NCBI GenBank assembly: GCA_019746355.1
Contig: JAIESC010000235.1
Span: forward strand, 1-26,945
DNA: 26,945 nucleotides
Source: Xanthobacteraceae bacterium
GTDB taxonomy: Bacteria; Pseudomonadota; Alphaproteobacteria; Rhizobiales; Xanthobacteraceae
Direction: 5' to 3'
The notes under the pieces are model-generated. The model saw nothing but the letters and a program-made list of their open reading frames with translations, ran no database searches and was not told where the DNA came from. This document shows, in pieces, positions 7,479 through 15,000 of this stretch. Numbering within the stretch: the first letter of the stretch is position 1; every line of letters starts with the position of its first letter. Both the position numbers and the translations under genes were made by a program.

Positions 7479-8294
7479 TTACCCCGGCTCGCTGGTCTGA
7501 GCGCGCACCAGATCGACCAGCGCTGCGTGGCGCTCGTGTCCCGCTGCAATCAGGACGCCGTGCACCGGCTCGGGCCGGTTGTAAATCAGCGTCCGGCCAT
7601 CGAGCGCTGTCATCACGCCACCGGCTTCGTGCACCAAAAGATCGGCAGCCGCAAGGTCCCAGTCATGGCCGTTGCCGCCGGCCATTGCTGCGTCAAGCGC
7701 GCCATGCGCGACCCGTGCGAGCCGCAGCGCCAGCGAATGAATCCGGGGCATCGGCTCAATTCCCGCGCCTGCCGCCACCATGCGGTCCAGCACGCGCTTA
7801 GGCCCGCCGATCCGCGCGCTGGTCAAGCCACCATTTGTGACACGGATCACCTCGCCGTTCCGCGTCGCGCCGCCGCCCGCCGTCGCCAGAAACAGCTCCT
7901 GCGTGACCGGGGCATAGAGCGCCGCCGCCACCGGTCGGCCCGCCACCACCAAAGCCGCGGAAATGGTCCAGTCCTCGCGGCCCGCCATGAACGCGCGCGT
8001 GCCGTCGATCGGATCGACCACCCAGACGCGCTCTGCCTGAAGCCGCGCCGGATCGTTCTCGCTCTCCTCGGACAGCCAGCCGTCGCCCTCCCGCTGCAGG
8101 CGCTTGTGAAGCAAATCGTTCGCCGCGATGTCGGCTTCGGTAACCGGCGAATCGCCCGTGCCCTTGGTCCAGCTCCTGAGCGGCCCGCCGAAGAAGGCGA
8201 ACGCCACCGCGCCGGCCTCCTGCACCGCAGCCGCCAGCCGGTCGCGGTCGTGCCGATGGGCTCCTTCGCCGGCGGAGAGCTCAGACGCCTGCAA
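7479..8294 (-). CDS. cysQ: Inositol monophosphatase family protein, probable 3'(2'),5'-bisphosphate nucleotidase (CysQ-like)
   Basis: A 271-residue member of the Mg-dependent, Li-sensitive phosphatase superfamily. The metal-site motifs are all present: LSEESEN near 75-80, WVVDPIDGTRAF at 91-102 (Asp94, Asp97), and GHDWDLAAADLL with Asp213. CysQ members remove the 3' phosphate from PAP, a by-product of sulfate assimilation; inositol-1-phosphatase is the main alternative, and the two are hard to separate by eye. The start is TTG at 8294, supported by GGAAGGA 7 nt upstream, and it overlaps the end of pmbA by 14 nt. It is therefore probably translated from the pmbA transcript. The gene symbol is tentative. 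Confidence 0.82.
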   Translation of the reverse strand: MQASELSAGEGAHRHDRDRLAAAVQEAGAVAFAFFGGPLRSWTKGTGDSPVTEADIAANDLLHKRLQREGDGWLSEESENDPARLQAERVWVVDPIDGTRAFMAGREDWTISAALVVAGRPVAAALYAPVTQELFLATAGGGATRNGEVIRVTNGGLTSARIGGPKRVLDRMVAAGAGIEPMPRIHSLALRLARVAHGALDAAMAGGNGHDWDLAAADLLVHEAGGVMTALDGRTLIYNRPEPVHGVLIAAGHERHAALVDLVRAQTSEPG

Positions 8295-9633
8295 TCGTCA
8301 GTCCTTCCAGCCGAAGCGTCGGCGCGTTGGTGCCGTAGCGGAATTGCAGGTTGTTCGCGGGCGTCACGCTGCGGAAGATGTCCGACATGTGGCCGGCGAT
8401 GGTGACCTCGCTCACCGGATAGGTGCGCTGGCCCTTCTCGATCCAGAAGCCCGAGGCGCCACGGCTGTAGTCGCCGGTCACCATGTTGGCGCCGGAGCCG
8501 ATCAGGTCAGTGACGTAGAAACCCTCGTCGATGTCCTTGATCAGATCCTCGGGGCTGAGCTTGCCCGCCTCGAGATGCAGATTGGTCGGTGACGGCGACG
8601 GCGTCGATGAGGCGCTTCGCCCGGCGTGGCCGGTCGTGGCCAGGCCAAGCTCGCGCGCGGTGGCGCTGTCGAGAATCCAGGTCTTGAGCACGCCACCCTC
8701 GACAAGCGCCATGCGCCTGCCGGCGACGCCCTCGCCGTCGAACGGCCGCGAGCGCAGTCCGCGCCTGCGCAGCGGGTCGTCGATGATGTTGACGCCCGGG
8801 GCGAAGATGCGTTCGCCCATCTTGTCCTTGAGGAAGCTGGTCTTGCGCGCAATCGCGCTGCCGTTGATCGCGCTCACGAGGTGGCCAATGATCGAGCCGG
8901 CGACGCTCCAGTCGAACACCACCGGCACCTTCCGGGTCGAGACCTTGCGCGGGTTGAGCTTGGCCACCGCCTTCTCGCCGGCAGTGCGGCCGATCTTCTC
9001 GGGGTCGTCGAGGTCTGCGGCATGCAGGGCCGAGGAGAAATCGTAGTCGGTCTCCATGCCGGTGCCATCGCCGGCGATGGCCTGCATCGACACGCTGTGG
9101 CGCGAGCCGAGATAGGCGCCGGAGAAGCCATGGCTGGTCAGCAGCACCATGCCGCCGATCCCCGCCGAAGCGGACGCGCCGCCCGATTTGCTGACGCCCT
9201 TGACGGCGCGGCCGGCCTCCTCGGCGCGGCGCGCGATCTGCTCCAGCGCGGCGGTGTCCGGCAGGTCGCGGTCCACAAGGTCGAGATCGGGAAAGCTCTT
9301 CGCCAGCAGCGAGGCTTCGGCCAGGCCCGCATAGCGGTCCTCCGGCGCGACTTTGGCCATCGCCACGGCGCGCTCGGCGAGCGCCTTGACGCCGTCGCCG
9401 CTCAGGTCGTTGGTCGAAACCACCGCCTGCTTCCGGCCGATCATGACTCGGAGACCAACGTCGTTGCCTTCGGAGCGCTGCGATTCCTCGACCGCGCCAT
9501 CGCGCACGTCGACCGACTGCGACACCGAACGCATCGCCACGGCGTCGGCCGTATCGGCCCCGGCCGCGCGCGCAGCCGCAATCAGCCGCTCGGCGAGCGA
9601 AACCAGGGCGGATTGGTCGAACAGGGAATCCAT
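8281..9633 (-). CDS. pmbA: TldD/PmbA family protein, PmbA (TldE) type
   Basis: A 450-residue protein of the TldD/PmbA family. In enteric bacteria PmbA (TldE) forms a heterodimer with TldD, which together proteolyse unfolded peptides, mature microcin B17 and degrade the CcdA antitoxin. TldD carries the HExxH metal site; no such motif is seen here, which fits the non-catalytic PmbA partner. Recognisable segments are VDVRDGAVEESQRSEGNDVGLRVMIGRKQAVVST at the N-terminus, VPVVFDWSVAGSIIGH in the middle, and LIGSGANMVTGDYSRGASGFWIEKGQ near the C-terminus. The start is ATG at 9633. It is the first gene of the minus-strand set ending in lpxK. A tldD gene is not in the window. Confidence 0.92.
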   Translation of the reverse strand: MDSLFDQSALVSLAERLIAAARAAGADTADAVAMRSVSQSVDVRDGAVEESQRSEGNDVGLRVMIGRKQAVVSTNDLSGDGVKALAERAVAMAKVAPEDRYAGLAEASLLAKSFPDLDLVDRDLPDTAALEQIARRAEEAGRAVKGVSKSGGASASAGIGGMVLLTSHGFSGAYLGSRHSVSMQAIAGDGTGMETDYDFSSALHAADLDDPEKIGRTAGEKAVAKLNPRKVSTRKVPVVFDWSVAGSIIGHLVSAINGSAIARKTSFLKDKMGERIFAPGVNIIDDPLRRRGLRSRPFDGEGVAGRRMALVEGGVLKTWILDSATARELGLATTGHAGRSASSTPSPSPTNLHLEAGKLSPEDLIKDIDEGFYVTDLIGSGANMVTGDYSRGASGFWIEKGQRTYPVSEVTIAGHMSDIFRSVTPANNLQFRYGTNAPTLRLEGLTIAGV

Positions 9634-9909
9634 GCGGGAAACTCACGTTTAGGTGCGGGACGCAAATATGACAAGGCGAGGCGCGTTCAGGCCTTGAGAT
9701 AAGCGCGATTCCCACCGGATTCGAGGCCCGTCGGCCCACGTTGACGAAATTTGCACCGTCTCGGGCAACGCCTCGTCAAGCATGGGGGGCAAAGCCCATT
9801 TCGCTAACGGCTTTTAACCGCACCCATTAAGCGATTTCGGAAAGCCCTGCGGCATGATCGCGGCGTGACCGGGCGCATAAGTCCGGCACATGAGTTTGAG
9901 GCGTCAAAC

Positions 9910-10491
9910 ATGGGTGCCGAACAGGCCTCCGAGCGAGCCTTGGGGTCGAGCCGCGCGCTGCGGCTCGACCCTCACGCCCTGCCCGCGCGTTACGTGGCGC
10001 GCGACGGCGGAGCGGATGGGCAGGTCCGCAATATCGAGCTCGATCGCGAGCGCGTCGTGCTGCGGCGCGCGGTGCGCGGCATTCCGATGAAGGTCGGCGT
10101 GCCGATCCGCGAATTCCGCGGCGTGACGCTGCGGACGCTGCCGCCGGAGGGCGACGAGCCCGCGGCGGTCGCGGTGATGCTCGAGCATCGCGACAGCGCG
10201 CTGAGCGTGCCGCTGTTCGTCGCCGGCGCAGGCGACGAGGCGATGGCCGAGTGGAAAAGCTGGAGCCGGGTGCTCGGCGTGCCGCTTCTGGTCGACGACG
10301 GCGACGGCGCGCTGCGCGAGCCGTTCCAGCGTCTGGGTCAGCTCAGCGTCGGCCCGGTCTCGCCACGCAAGAAACGCCGCGCCGCGGTCCGCTGGCGGCG
10401 GCCGTCGATCCTGATGCGGCGGAAGCCCGGCCGGCCGCCCGCGGAGCCGGCCGTGCATCGCGGCGAGCGCGAGATCATCGCGAGAGATTAG
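9910..10491 (+). CDS. DUF6101 family protein
   Basis: A 193-residue protein that I recognise as DUF6101, a family found mainly in Bradyrhizobium-like bacteria, with no known function. The pattern is GSSRALRLDPHALPARY, then VRNIELDRERVVLRRAVRGIPMKV, VMLEHRDSALSVPLF and a W-containing segment (EWKSWSRVLGVPLLV). The C-terminus is very basic and Pro-rich (RRKPGRPPAEP), which could bind nucleic acid or acidic lipid surfaces, but this is only composition. ATG at 9910 is chosen because GAGG lies about 8 nt upstream; a GTG at 9865 would add 15 residues. It is divergent from pmbA across 276 bp, where promoters for both should lie, but I see no clear motif there. Confidence 0.75.
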   Translation: MGAEQASERALGSSRALRLDPHALPARYVARDGGADGQVRNIELDRERVVLRRAVRGIPMKVGVPIREFRGVTLRTLPPEGDEPAAVAVMLEHRDSALSVPLFVAGAGDEAMAEWKSWSRVLGVPLLVDDGDGALREPFQRLGQLSVGPVSPRKKRRAAVRWRRPSILMRRKPGRPPAEPAVHRGEREIIARD

Positions 10492-10638
10492 AGCAGCTTC
10501 GCGCGGCACGTCACGGATTCACTTTGTCAAACAGCGCAGCAGCCGCCTTCGCTCGCGATGCGAGCTACGGCGCGCCAAGGACACGCGTCATCGTCCCGGG
10601 CCTTGAGTTCGGGCGCCCGGGCCGGCCCGCCGTTTCTT

Positions 10639-10685
10639 CCCCGCCTTAGCGGGGACACGCTTTTCCTTCCCCTCGAAAAGAGGGG
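10639..10685. repeat. Two consecutive stem-loops
   Basis: The first pairs CCCCGC (10639-10644) with GCGGGG (10649-10654) over a CTTA loop. The second pairs CCCCTC (10669-10674) with GAGGGG (10680-10685) over a GAAAA loop. They lie directly left of the larger structured element and may be part of it. Neither is followed by a clear T-run. Confidence 0.75.
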
Positions 10686-10844
10686 TTGGAGCGCCGAGAG
10701 GCGCCGGGAGCGTGCGAAGCTCCCGGACCGGCTTTGCGAAAGCCGATCCCGCGCCAAGATTCCGGGACCCGTAGGCTTTGAGGGGGGTGGGGGTCCCGGG
10801 GCGCGGGGCCCTTGCGAAGGGCCCGGCGCCTCCCGGCGCTCCAA
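10686..10844. repeat. 159-nt closed multi-arm palindromic element
   Basis: An outer stem joins 10686-10705 to 10825-10844 with 19 of 20 positions complementary. Inside it are four arms. Arm one pairs 10704-10711 with 10719-10726 (8 bp). Arm two pairs 10729-10735 with 10739-10745 (7 bp). Arm three pairs 10748-10755 with 10800-10807 (8 bp) and continues as 10762-10770 with 10791-10799 (9 bp). Arm four pairs 10806-10813 with 10817-10824 (8 bp). Arms share a few boundary bases, and 10691-10704 can also fold alone. The loops of arms one, two and four all present TGCGAA. Nearly every base can pair, which suggests a structured RNA or a mobile palindromic repeat rather than a simple terminator. Confidence 0.8.
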
Positions 10845-10914
10845 CGCGATGCCAGTTGTCGGGCACCGCATCCTGCTCTTGCTTCGAACACCGCGATCGA
10901 CGGTGACGCCTTAA

Positions 10915-10929
10915 GAACAAAACAGGAAC
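10915..10929. promoter_or_regulatory. Candidate LexA (SOS) box, GAAC-N7-GAAC
   Basis: The sequence GAACAAAACAGGAAC matches the alphaproteobacterial LexA consensus GTTC-N7-GTTC read on the other strand. It lies in an AT-richer patch with a TCTATAG stretch just downstream that could be a -10 element. No SOS gene follows; the nearest start is the patatin gene about 300 bp away. An eight-base match is expected roughly once by chance in this length on both strands, so support is modest. Confidence 0.4.
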
Positions 10930-11236
10930 ATCTATAGGACCTGCGGAGCAGGAGTCAACCCACGGGAAACGGAAGGAACAGACTGGCGACCGCAAAGAAA
11001 ACGCTGCTCCGGCAGCACCCGCCTCAGAACATCACGCCCAATCCGACGGTCGCTAACGATCACGCCGACGTCGGACGGGGCGGTGTATTCAGCGCGCCGA
11101 AGACCGCAATTGGAGCATTTTTCACGCCAACAACACGAGCGCGTGCGAGCACCAAATCGCCCGATTTGTCATCGCCAATCTCCGGCGTCGCGACCGAGCG
11201 ACGTGACGAGTTCGTCCCGATGCGGGAGGCCGCGCG

Positions 11237-12265
11237 ATGGACGCTACAACGCACGACGTTGTTCTCGTGGACCTCGCGCTGCAGGGAGGTGGCGCGCATG
11301 GCGCGTTCACCTGGGGCGCGCTCGACCGGTTGCTCGAGGAGCCGTGGCTCCGGATCGACGGCATCTCCGGAACCTCGGCCGGCGCCATGAATGGCGCGAT
11401 TCTGGCCGATGGTTTTGCCGAGGGCGGGGCCTGCGGCGCACGCGCCGCGCTCGCAAGCTTCTGGCGCAAGGTTGCCGACGCCGCGAGGTTCAGCCCGTTT
11501 CAGCGAAGCCCGCTCGATCTCATGCTGGGCCGCTGGACGCTCGACAATTCTCCCGCCTTCATCGCCATGGATCTGATGGCGCGGATGTTCTCGCCCTATG
11601 ACCTCAATCCCGCAGGGACCAACCCGCTCCGCAACATTCTTGCGGACAGCATCCATTTCGACCGGCTGACGCAGGGGCCGATCAAGCTGTTCGTCACGGC
11701 GACCAATCTGCGCACCGGCCAGGGCCGCGTATTCCGCAACCACGAGATCACGCCCGAGGTGCTGCTGGCGTCGGCCTGCCTGCCGACGCTGTTTCATGCG
11801 GTCGAGATCGACGGCGAGGCCTATTGGGACGGTGGCTATTCCGGCAATCCGACGATCACGCCGCTGGTGCGGGAATGTCAATCGCAGGACACGATCCTGG
11901 TTCAGATCAACCCGGTCGAACGGGCCGGCACGCCCCGCGCGGCGCGCGACATCCTCAACCGTCTCAACGAAGTGTCGTTCAATGCCGTGCTGCTGAAGGA
12001 GCTGCGCATGATTGCACTGCTCCGCCAGGTGGCCGATCCGGGCAACGGCGAGGGAGCCTCGTGGGCGGGCATGCGCATTCACCGCGTCGCGACCGAAATC
12101 ATGACGGAGCTCGGCTATTCCTCGAAGCTCAATGCCGAATGGGGGTTCCTCACCATGCTGCGCGACGAAGGCCGGCGCGCGGCGGACGCCTTCCTGACGG
12201 AGCATCGGGACAACCTCGGCAAGCGCTCGACGCTTGATATCGACCGATTGCTGCAAACCGTGTGA
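11237..12265 (+). CDS. Patatin-like phospholipase family protein
   Basis: A 342-residue protein with a complete patatin catalytic site: oxyanion loop GGGAHGAF at 17-24, nucleophile motif GTSAG at 45-49 (Ser47), and the catalytic Asp198 in WDGG. It uses a Ser-Asp dyad to cleave acyl esters of phospholipids or related lipids. There is no signal peptide, so it is probably cytoplasmic or peripherally membrane bound. The C-terminal third (LLKELRMIALLRQV onwards) is family-typical of the alphaproteobacterial subgroup. The start is ATG at 11237. A GntP-family permease follows after 16 bp, so the two are almost certainly co-transcribed. I recall similar patatin genes near 3-hydroxybutyrate metabolism in rhizobia, which would suggest a storage-lipid or hydroxybutyrate link; this is inference. 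Confidence 0.92.
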   Translation: MDATTHDVVLVDLALQGGGAHGAFTWGALDRLLEEPWLRIDGISGTSAGAMNGAILADGFAEGGACGARAALASFWRKVADAARFSPFQRSPLDLMLGRWTLDNSPAFIAMDLMARMFSPYDLNPAGTNPLRNILADSIHFDRLTQGPIKLFVTATNLRTGQGRVFRNHEITPEVLLASACLPTLFHAVEIDGEAYWDGGYSGNPTITPLVRECQSQDTILVQINPVERAGTPRAARDILNRLNEVSFNAVLLKELRMIALLRQVADPGNGEGASWAGMRIHRVATEIMTELGYSSKLNAEWGFLTMLRDEGRRAADAFLTEHRDNLGKRSTLDIDRLLQTV

Positions 12266-12281
12266 CACCGTGGGTGATCCT

Positions 12282-13736
12282 ATGGGCCTGCTTGGGATTC
12301 TGCTCGGGCTCGCCCTGCTGATGTGGATGGCGTTCCGCGGCTGGAGCGTGCTGCTGCTCGCGCCGGCGGCGGCGCTTCTCGCGGCCGCGTTCTCCGGCCA
12401 GCCGCTGCTTGCGACCTGGACGCAGATCTTCATGGAGAGCGCCGCCCGGTTTCTCGCGCAGTTCTTTCCGCTGTTCCTGCTCGGCGCGCTGTTCGGCAAG
12501 CTGATGAACGACAGCGGCTCGATTGCCGCCATTGCCGACACCATGACCAAACGCCTGGGCACGGCGCGGGCGGTGACCGCGGTCGTGCTCGCGGGCGCGC
12601 TCGTGACCTATGGCGGCGTGAGCCTGTTCGTTGCCTTCTTCGTTCTCGTGCCGATGGCTCAGGCGCTGTTCCGCTCAGCCGACATTCCGCGCCGGCTGAT
12701 GCCCGCGACAATCGTGCTCGGCACCTCGACGTTCACGATGACGGCGCTGCCCGGCACGCCGGCACTGCAGAATGCGATTCCAATGCCGTTCTTCGGCACC
12801 ACGCCGTTCGCGGCGCCCGGCCTCGGGATCATCGCCGCAGCCATCATGATCGGCCTCGGACTTTGGTGGCTGGCCCGAGCCGAAGCCCGGGCTCATCATA
12901 CCGGCGAAGGCTATGGAACCGATGCTGACGAGTCGCCGGTCGGAGCGGCAGCCGACGAGAAGCTGCGCGAGCACATCACGACCGCGCGTGAGTTCGATCC
13001 CGCGGAGATGCCGCACGGTGGCAAGGGCGAGACGTCGCCCCCCATCTTCCTCGCCGCGCTCCCGCTCGCAGTGGTGTTCGCGGTCAATCTGCTGATGTCG
13101 CTGTTGGTTCTGCCGAGGCTCGACGTGTCGTTCCTGGCCGAGGAGCAGTGGGGCTCCACGACGCTGTCGGGAGTCGCGGGCATATGGTCGGTGGTGGTGG
13201 CGCTCGCCGCCGCGATCACTACGCTGGTCGTCATCAATCGCAGCCGGTTGCCGACCCTGCGCGAAAGCATGGACGCCGGCGCCAATGCCGCCGTGCTCCC
13301 TGCCCTCAGCGTTGCAAGCCTCGTGGGTTTCGGCGCAGCCGTCGCCTCGCTTCCGGCTTTTGCAGTGGTGCGCGACTGGGTCCTGACAATCGAAGGGGGT
13401 CCGCTGGTTTCGCTTGCGATCGCGACCAACGTGCTCTCGGCACTGACCGGTTCGGCCTCGGGCGGGCTGACGATCGCGCTCGACGCGCTCGGCGAAAGCT
13501 ACATGGTTCTGGCGGCGGGGGCCGGCCTCGATCCCGGCATCCTGCATCGCGTTGCCGTCATGGGCTCGGGGACACTGGACACCCTCCCGCACAATGGCGC
13601 GGTGGTGACGCTGCTCACCCTCTGCGGCGTGTCGCATCGCGAGAGCTACTTCGACGTCGTGATGGTCGGGATCGTCAGTCCGCTGCTCGCGCTTTTGGTC
13701 GTGATCGCGCTCGGAACGTTTGTCGGATCGTTCTAG
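12282..13736 (+). CDS. GntP-family permease
   Basis: A 485-residue polytopic inner-membrane protein of the GntP (gluconate/organic acid:proton symporter) family, with about a dozen hydrophobic helices. Family features include an early helix pair (GILLGLALLMWMAFRGW), FPLFLLGALFGKLMNDSG, YGGVSLFVAFFVLVPMA, the TFTMTALPGTPALQN loop, and a C-terminal LTGSASGGLTIALDALG followed by LDTLPHNGAVVTLL. A hydrophilic loop of about 60 residues (roughly 205-262) divides the halves. ATG at 12282 gives the natural membrane N-terminus; the frame is open to 12234 and a GTG at 12270 is an alternative. The substrate is probably a small carboxylate such as gluconate or 3-hydroxybutyrate, but sequence does not decide. 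It forms an apparent two-gene unit with the patatin gene. Confidence 0.9.
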   Translation: MGLLGILLGLALLMWMAFRGWSVLLLAPAAALLAAAFSGQPLLATWTQIFMESAARFLAQFFPLFLLGALFGKLMNDSGSIAAIADTMTKRLGTARAVTAVVLAGALVTYGGVSLFVAFFVLVPMAQALFRSADIPRRLMPATIVLGTSTFTMTALPGTPALQNAIPMPFFGTTPFAAPGLGIIAAAIMIGLGLWWLARAEARAHHTGEGYGTDADESPVGAAADEKLREHITTAREFDPAEMPHGGKGETSPPIFLAALPLAVVFAVNLLMSLLVLPRLDVSFLAEEQWGSTTLSGVAGIWSVVVALAAAITTLVVINRSRLPTLRESMDAGANAAVLPALSVASLVGFGAAVASLPAFAVVRDWVLTIEGGPLVSLAIATNVLSALTGSASGGLTIALDALGESYMVLAAGAGLDPGILHRVAVMGSGTLDTLPHNGAVVTLLTLCGVSHRESYFDVVMVGIVSPLLALLVVIALGTFVGSF

Positions 13737-14492
13737 GGCGTGAACTCATAACACGCAGCATCACTGCCGACCTGCATGCCGCTTGCAGCCAGCCCCGGCG
13801 CCGAAAGTACGCTTTCAGGGGAAAGCGGAAGTCAGTAGGGGCCCAAATCGGCTGGCTCGGTCGAAAATGACCCAACTGAGACATTGACCCGGCTTCGACA
13901 GCGAGACCTAAGCGCCGCCCGAGAGCGACAGCGCTGTTCACTGCAAGATCGATTTCCCGATCCACTTCGCGCTTGTAAACCGCAGACCCCCCGCCACGTT
14001 CGACCAGCGCGTTTCTCGACCTTCGTCCTGCCGGACCCTTTGCGGCCGTTGTGACGTTTACAAAGAAAGACGGCTCCCGGATTCGATCCGCGTGGCCGAA
14101 AGGCAACGAACCGGTTCAGCATAACGGAGCAACTGGTGTCGAGCATGTCAGTGCAAAATCTGACGTCAGTGCACACGCGCGCTCTGCACGATAACAAACA
14201 TAATCGATGGTCATGGAACATAGACACGCATCTTAATGTTCAGAATTGCCCACGCGTCAGCAACGCGAGCGTTGCGACACTGAGCGACTAGGGATATTGT
14301 TAAGCATAGCTGCTCTTGAAGAACGGCTGGCCCGACGGCTGTTCATGGTAGCGGGCAGCAGCACTGCTATCGGTCGGCAGTTCAGCAGTTTTTCGTTGTG
14401 CCGATTCTGCTCGCATAAGCGTGCGTGTTCGCACTTCATCCTGCGCTTCGCTTGATCTCTATTGCGAGCGTTTCGGGCGGATGGAGACGCTC
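13737..14492. other. Gene-poor stretch with degenerate repeat-like sequence
   Basis: No supported gene is found. A hairpin pairs CGCTTTC (13810-13816) with GAAAGCG (13821-13827). The minus strand around 13800-13890 translates to fragments such as SVGSFSTEPADLGP and MSQLGHFRPSQPIWA, which resemble the spurious peptides produced by a repeated intergenic sequence in Bradyrhizobium-like genomes (from memory). A near-palindrome GCAACGC/GCGTTGC lies at 14260-14275. From about 14100 the composition looks richer in A and T than the core genes. Confidence 0.6.
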
Positions 14493-14717
14493 ATGAAAAA
14501 AATTCAGTTCGCGGGCCGATCATTTGGTTCTGCGCCTACAACGTCGCGTTCATGGCTTAGCATCTCAGTCAGCCATCGCGTGTTCGCCGTTCTGTTGCTG
14601 CTTTTCATCGCCGCGGTCCCCATCACTTCGACGACAGGGGGAACGCAGCTGAACAGTGGTGGCGCCAACCTGATGTTGGCCCCCGGCCAACCGGGCCTGG
14701 AGCCCACCCTGTATTGA
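14493..14717 (+). CDS. Hypothetical small membrane or secreted protein
   Basis: A possible 74-residue protein that I do not recognise. From ATG at 14493, with GGAG (14483-14486) at a proper distance, it begins MKKIQFAGRSFG, continues through a Ser/Thr-rich basic stretch, then a hydrophobic segment VFAVLLLLFIAAVPI (about residues 31-45), and ends in a Gly/Asn/Pro-rich tail. This could be a long signal peptide with a short mature peptide, or a single-pass membrane protein. Codon use is less GC-biased at third positions than in the neighbouring core genes. The remaining 283 bp to the cyclase gene hold no convincing ORF, so the two may or may not be linked. It could also be a chance ORF. Confidence 0.4.
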   Translation: MKKIQFAGRSFGSAPTTSRSWLSISVSHRVFAVLLLLFIAAVPITSTTGGTQLNSGGANLMLAPGQPGLEPTLY

Positions 14718-15000
14718 ACACGTGTCAGCAGTCGCCAAACCGGGCAAGGCAAACGTTACCGAGAGATGCCCAAGACGTCGAAAGCGATCCATGAGACATC
14801 GATTACGATGCCCTTCTCCTGAGCATGGCGGGCCGGCCCGGATTCGACACTTGGCGTACTGCGTAGAGTTGCTCGACACAGGTCAACATACATTGGAGCA
14901 CGGGTACGGCCGCCCGGGAGAGATCGCCGTCGTGAAGCCGTGAAGCCTACTGCAGGGATGGTGTTTCCGGTCGCTCCCGCACGCGCCCCGTGAGTTTACC

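Larger units (their letters stand above)
10492..11236. other. Gene-free intergenic stretch rich in hairpins
   Basis: These 745 bases hold no convincing gene. From left to right there is a GCTCGC/GCGAGC hairpin at 10551-10565, two hairpins and a long multi-arm structure at 10639-10844, an AT-richer patch at 10905-10985 with a LexA-type site, and then about 250 bases leading to the patatin gene. Short frames here have repeat-driven, low-complexity translations. Confidence 0.7.

Noticed and set aside
10551..10844. CRISPR-like array of regularly spaced hairpins
   Set aside because: The hairpins differ in sequence and spacing, there are no identical direct repeats with unique spacers, and no cas genes are nearby.
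11060..12562. 500-codon minus-strand frame over the patatin gene
   Set aside because: The patatin catalytic motifs fix the plus-strand frame. The opposite frame shows no domain, and its end over 11060-11236 is not enough to call a gene.
14060..14120. tRNA-like fragment (GGATTCGATCC)
   Set aside because: Only a T-loop-like string is present; no acceptor, D or anticodon stem can be formed around it.
13832..14227. 131-codon minus-strand ORF
   Set aside because: Its peptide resembles the known spurious products of a rhizobial intergenic repeat and is rich in Arg, Ser and Cys.
14722..14943. 73-codon ORF before the cyclase
   Set aside because: It has no good ribosome site, an irregular basic composition and no recognisable pattern; treated as noncoding.
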